This document shows, one piece after another, positions 6,839-7,520 of a DNA stretch of 7,520 nt. The notes beneath the pieces are model-generated. The model was not told the origin of the DNA. It ran no database searches and saw only the letters and a program-made list of their open reading frames with translations. Made by a program: the position numbers and the translations under genes. Position 1 is the first letter of the stretch. Each line of letters starts with the position of its first letter. Origin of the DNA: Chloroflexota bacterium (GTDB lineage: Bacteria > Chloroflexota > Anaerolineae > 4572-78); NCBI GenBank assembly GCA_024278015.1, contig JAJRUC010000496.1, forward strand, positions 1 to 7,520. The letters are read 5' to 3'.

Positions 6839-6861
6839 CAATGGCTAAATTTACTGCTCCA

Positions 6862-6889
6862 ATTATAGGCTGTGACTATCCCCTGTCAA
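6862..6889 (-). promoter_or_regulatory. consensus sigma-70-type promoter for S1-ftsK-nuclease
   Basis: Read on the minus strand, TTGACA (6889-6884) is followed after 16 bp by TATAAT (6867-6862). Both hexamers match the consensus at all six positions. Transcription should begin near 6855, giving an A+T-rich leader of about 70-90 nt before the S1 start. High constitutive output fits a ribosomal-protein-like gene. The spacer is 1 bp shorter than the optimum of 17. Confidence 0.88.
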
Positions 6890-6902
6890 ACTAATCATGG
6901 GG

Positions 6903-6908
6903 TATAAT
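6903..6908 (+). promoter_or_regulatory. -10 box of the birA promoter (leaderless)
   Basis: A perfect TATAAT ends 8 bp before the A of the birA ATG at 6916, exactly where the first transcribed base is expected, so the mRNA would have no 5' leader. No good -35 box is present: the 17-bp-spaced position 6880-6885 reads CCCCTG and lies within the divergent S1 promoter, so the promoter is probably weaker or needs an activator. Confidence 0.6.
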
Positions 6909-6915
6909 TGGGAAT

Positions 6916-7520
6916 ATGATTGATGATTTGCAGGAAACGGCCGTAACCCCCAACCTCAATACCCAATGGCTCGGCAAAAACTATATCTACCTGCCGGAAA
7001 TTGATTCCACCAACGAGTTCCTCAAAGAGCGGGCGGCTCAAGGCGACGTGCCAGCCGGAACGGTGGTGGCGACTGATTTTCAAAGTCAGGGTAAAGGGCG
7101 GTTACAGCGGCGTTGGGAAGCGCCCGCCGGATCGTCACTGCTGCTGTCCCTGCTGTTTAAGCCTGACTGGCCGGCGGAACAGGCGAATTGGCTGACGATG
7201 ATTGCCAGTGTGGCCATGGCGGAGGCGGTGGAGGGAGAAACGGCCGTGCCTGTCGGCATCAAATGGCCCAATGACTTGGTTATTAAGGTAGGGGGCGTGT
7301 GGCACAAGGTGGGCGGGCTGCTGCTGGAAGGGGATGTGGGGGAGGACGGCCGTATCCGCAGCGTCGTGCTAGGTATTGGCCTGAATGTCAACATCCCGCC
7401 GGAACAGTTGCCTGCTGGCGAGACGCCGCCGACCAGTTTGCTGGCCGTTTTGGGGCGGCCGGTTTCCCGGCAGGCGTTGTTGGTGGATTTTTTGCAGCGG
7501 GTGGAAGGTGGGGTGGCTAC
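6916..7520 (+). CDS. birA: biotin--[acetyl-CoA-carboxylase] ligase, 3'-partial
   Basis: Biotin-protein ligase, which makes biotinyl-AMP from biotin and ATP and attaches biotin to the carrier lysine of acetyl-CoA carboxylase and related enzymes. The frame is open from the ATG at 6916 to the window edge (201 codons plus 2 nt), so the C-terminal part is missing here. Signatures in order: EIDSTNEFLK (28-37); the adenylate-binding loop QGKGRLQRRW (58-67), matching the GRGRRGRxW loop; GIKWPND (114-120), whose K116 corresponds to the catalytic lysine of E. coli BirA; KVGGLLLE (131-138); and GIGLNVN (153-159). The catalytic domain starts about 20 residues in, so there is no N-terminal winged-helix repressor domain. 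This is a monofunctional enzyme that cannot act as the biotin-operon repressor. No ribosome-binding site precedes the ATG, and a TATAAT 8 bp upstream suggests a leaderless mRNA. It is transcribed divergently from the S1 gene. Confidence 0.95.
   Translation, partial: MIDDLQETAVTPNLNTQWLGKNYIYLPEIDSTNEFLKERAAQGDVPAGTVVATDFQSQGKGRLQRRWEAPAGSSLLLSLLFKPDWPAEQANWLTMIASVAMAEAVEGETAVPVGIKWPNDLVIKVGGVWHKVGGLLLEGDVGEDGRIRSVVLGIGLNVNIPPEQLPAGETPPTSLLAVLGRPVSRQALLVDFLQRVEGGVA

Larger units (their letters stand above)
726..7353. repeat. dispersed palindromic octamer ACGGCCGT (13 copies)
   Basis: Exact copies start at 726, 1710, 2333, 2812, 4056, 4571, 5021, 5686, 6598, 6668, 6937, 7240 and 7346. The span given covers the first to the last copy. 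Twelve lie in genes and one (1710) lies in the nuoN-methyltransferase gap. In genes the octamer is read as T-A-V seven times, as N/D-G-R four times and as R-P with split flanking codons once. Near-copies with one changed end base lie at 261, 769, 3094 and 4292. Confidence 0.95.

Noticed and set aside
7086..7394. Reverse 102-codon frame at the right end
   Set aside because: It is antisense to the birA catalytic core, whose KWPND and GIGLNVN motifs fix the real frame. The product is serine/proline/threonine-rich and meaningless.
1..7520. CRISPR array, tRNA or rRNA genes, insertion sequences
   Set aside because: I saw no regularly spaced direct repeats, no tRNA-like cloverleaf with a T-loop, no rRNA-conserved blocks and no transposase-like protein.

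Overview
The window looks like ordinary chromosome of a GC-moderate bacterium, most likely a member of the Chloroflexota (Anaerolineae-like). That placement is inferred from the overall look of the NuoN, FtsK, three-domain S1 and BirA proteins and from the dense CGGCCG octamers, not from a database search. Six protein-coding genes fill nearly all of it, and the longest gene-free stretch is under 200 bases.

Layout from left to right. (1) nuoN (+), the last-position subunit of respiratory complex I, ends at a textbook intrinsic terminator at 1601-1629. (2) A probable type II restriction-modification pair follows, arranged tail to tail: an N4-cytosine/N6-adenine beta-class DNA methyltransferase (+, 1756-2628) and a probable PD-(D/E)xK-type restriction endonuclease (-, 2631-3509), with 2 bp between their stop codons. 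Both are visibly poorer in G+C than the flanking genes, as expected for an acquired module. (3) The endonuclease start lies 4 bp after the stop codon of ftsK (-, 3514-5715), so the nuclease appears to be the last gene of a housekeeping transcription unit. (4) Upstream of ftsK is a three-domain S1 RNA-binding protein (-, 5761-6783), separated from ftsK by a 45-bp gap that holds a perfect 29-bp palindrome. (5) A perfect-consensus sigma-70-type promoter at 6862-6889 drives the S1-ftsK-nuclease unit leftward. (6) A divergent birA (biotin-protein ligase, +, 6916 to the window edge) has its -10 box placed so that its mRNA should begin at the start codon itself (leaderless).

How the genes work together: nuoN, ftsK, S1 and birA are core genes for respiration, chromosome segregation, translation and biotin attachment. 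The restriction-modification pair is the accessory insertion. Its methylase seems to have its own promoter, while its nuclease is fused by position to the ftsK operon.

The most striking non-gene signal is the perfect palindromic octamer ACGGCCGT. It occurs 13 times in 7.5 kb, in all six genes, in all three codon phases and once between genes. That is far above chance and resembles in style the HIP1 palindrome of cyanobacteria. I saw no tRNA, rRNA, CRISPR array or transposase.
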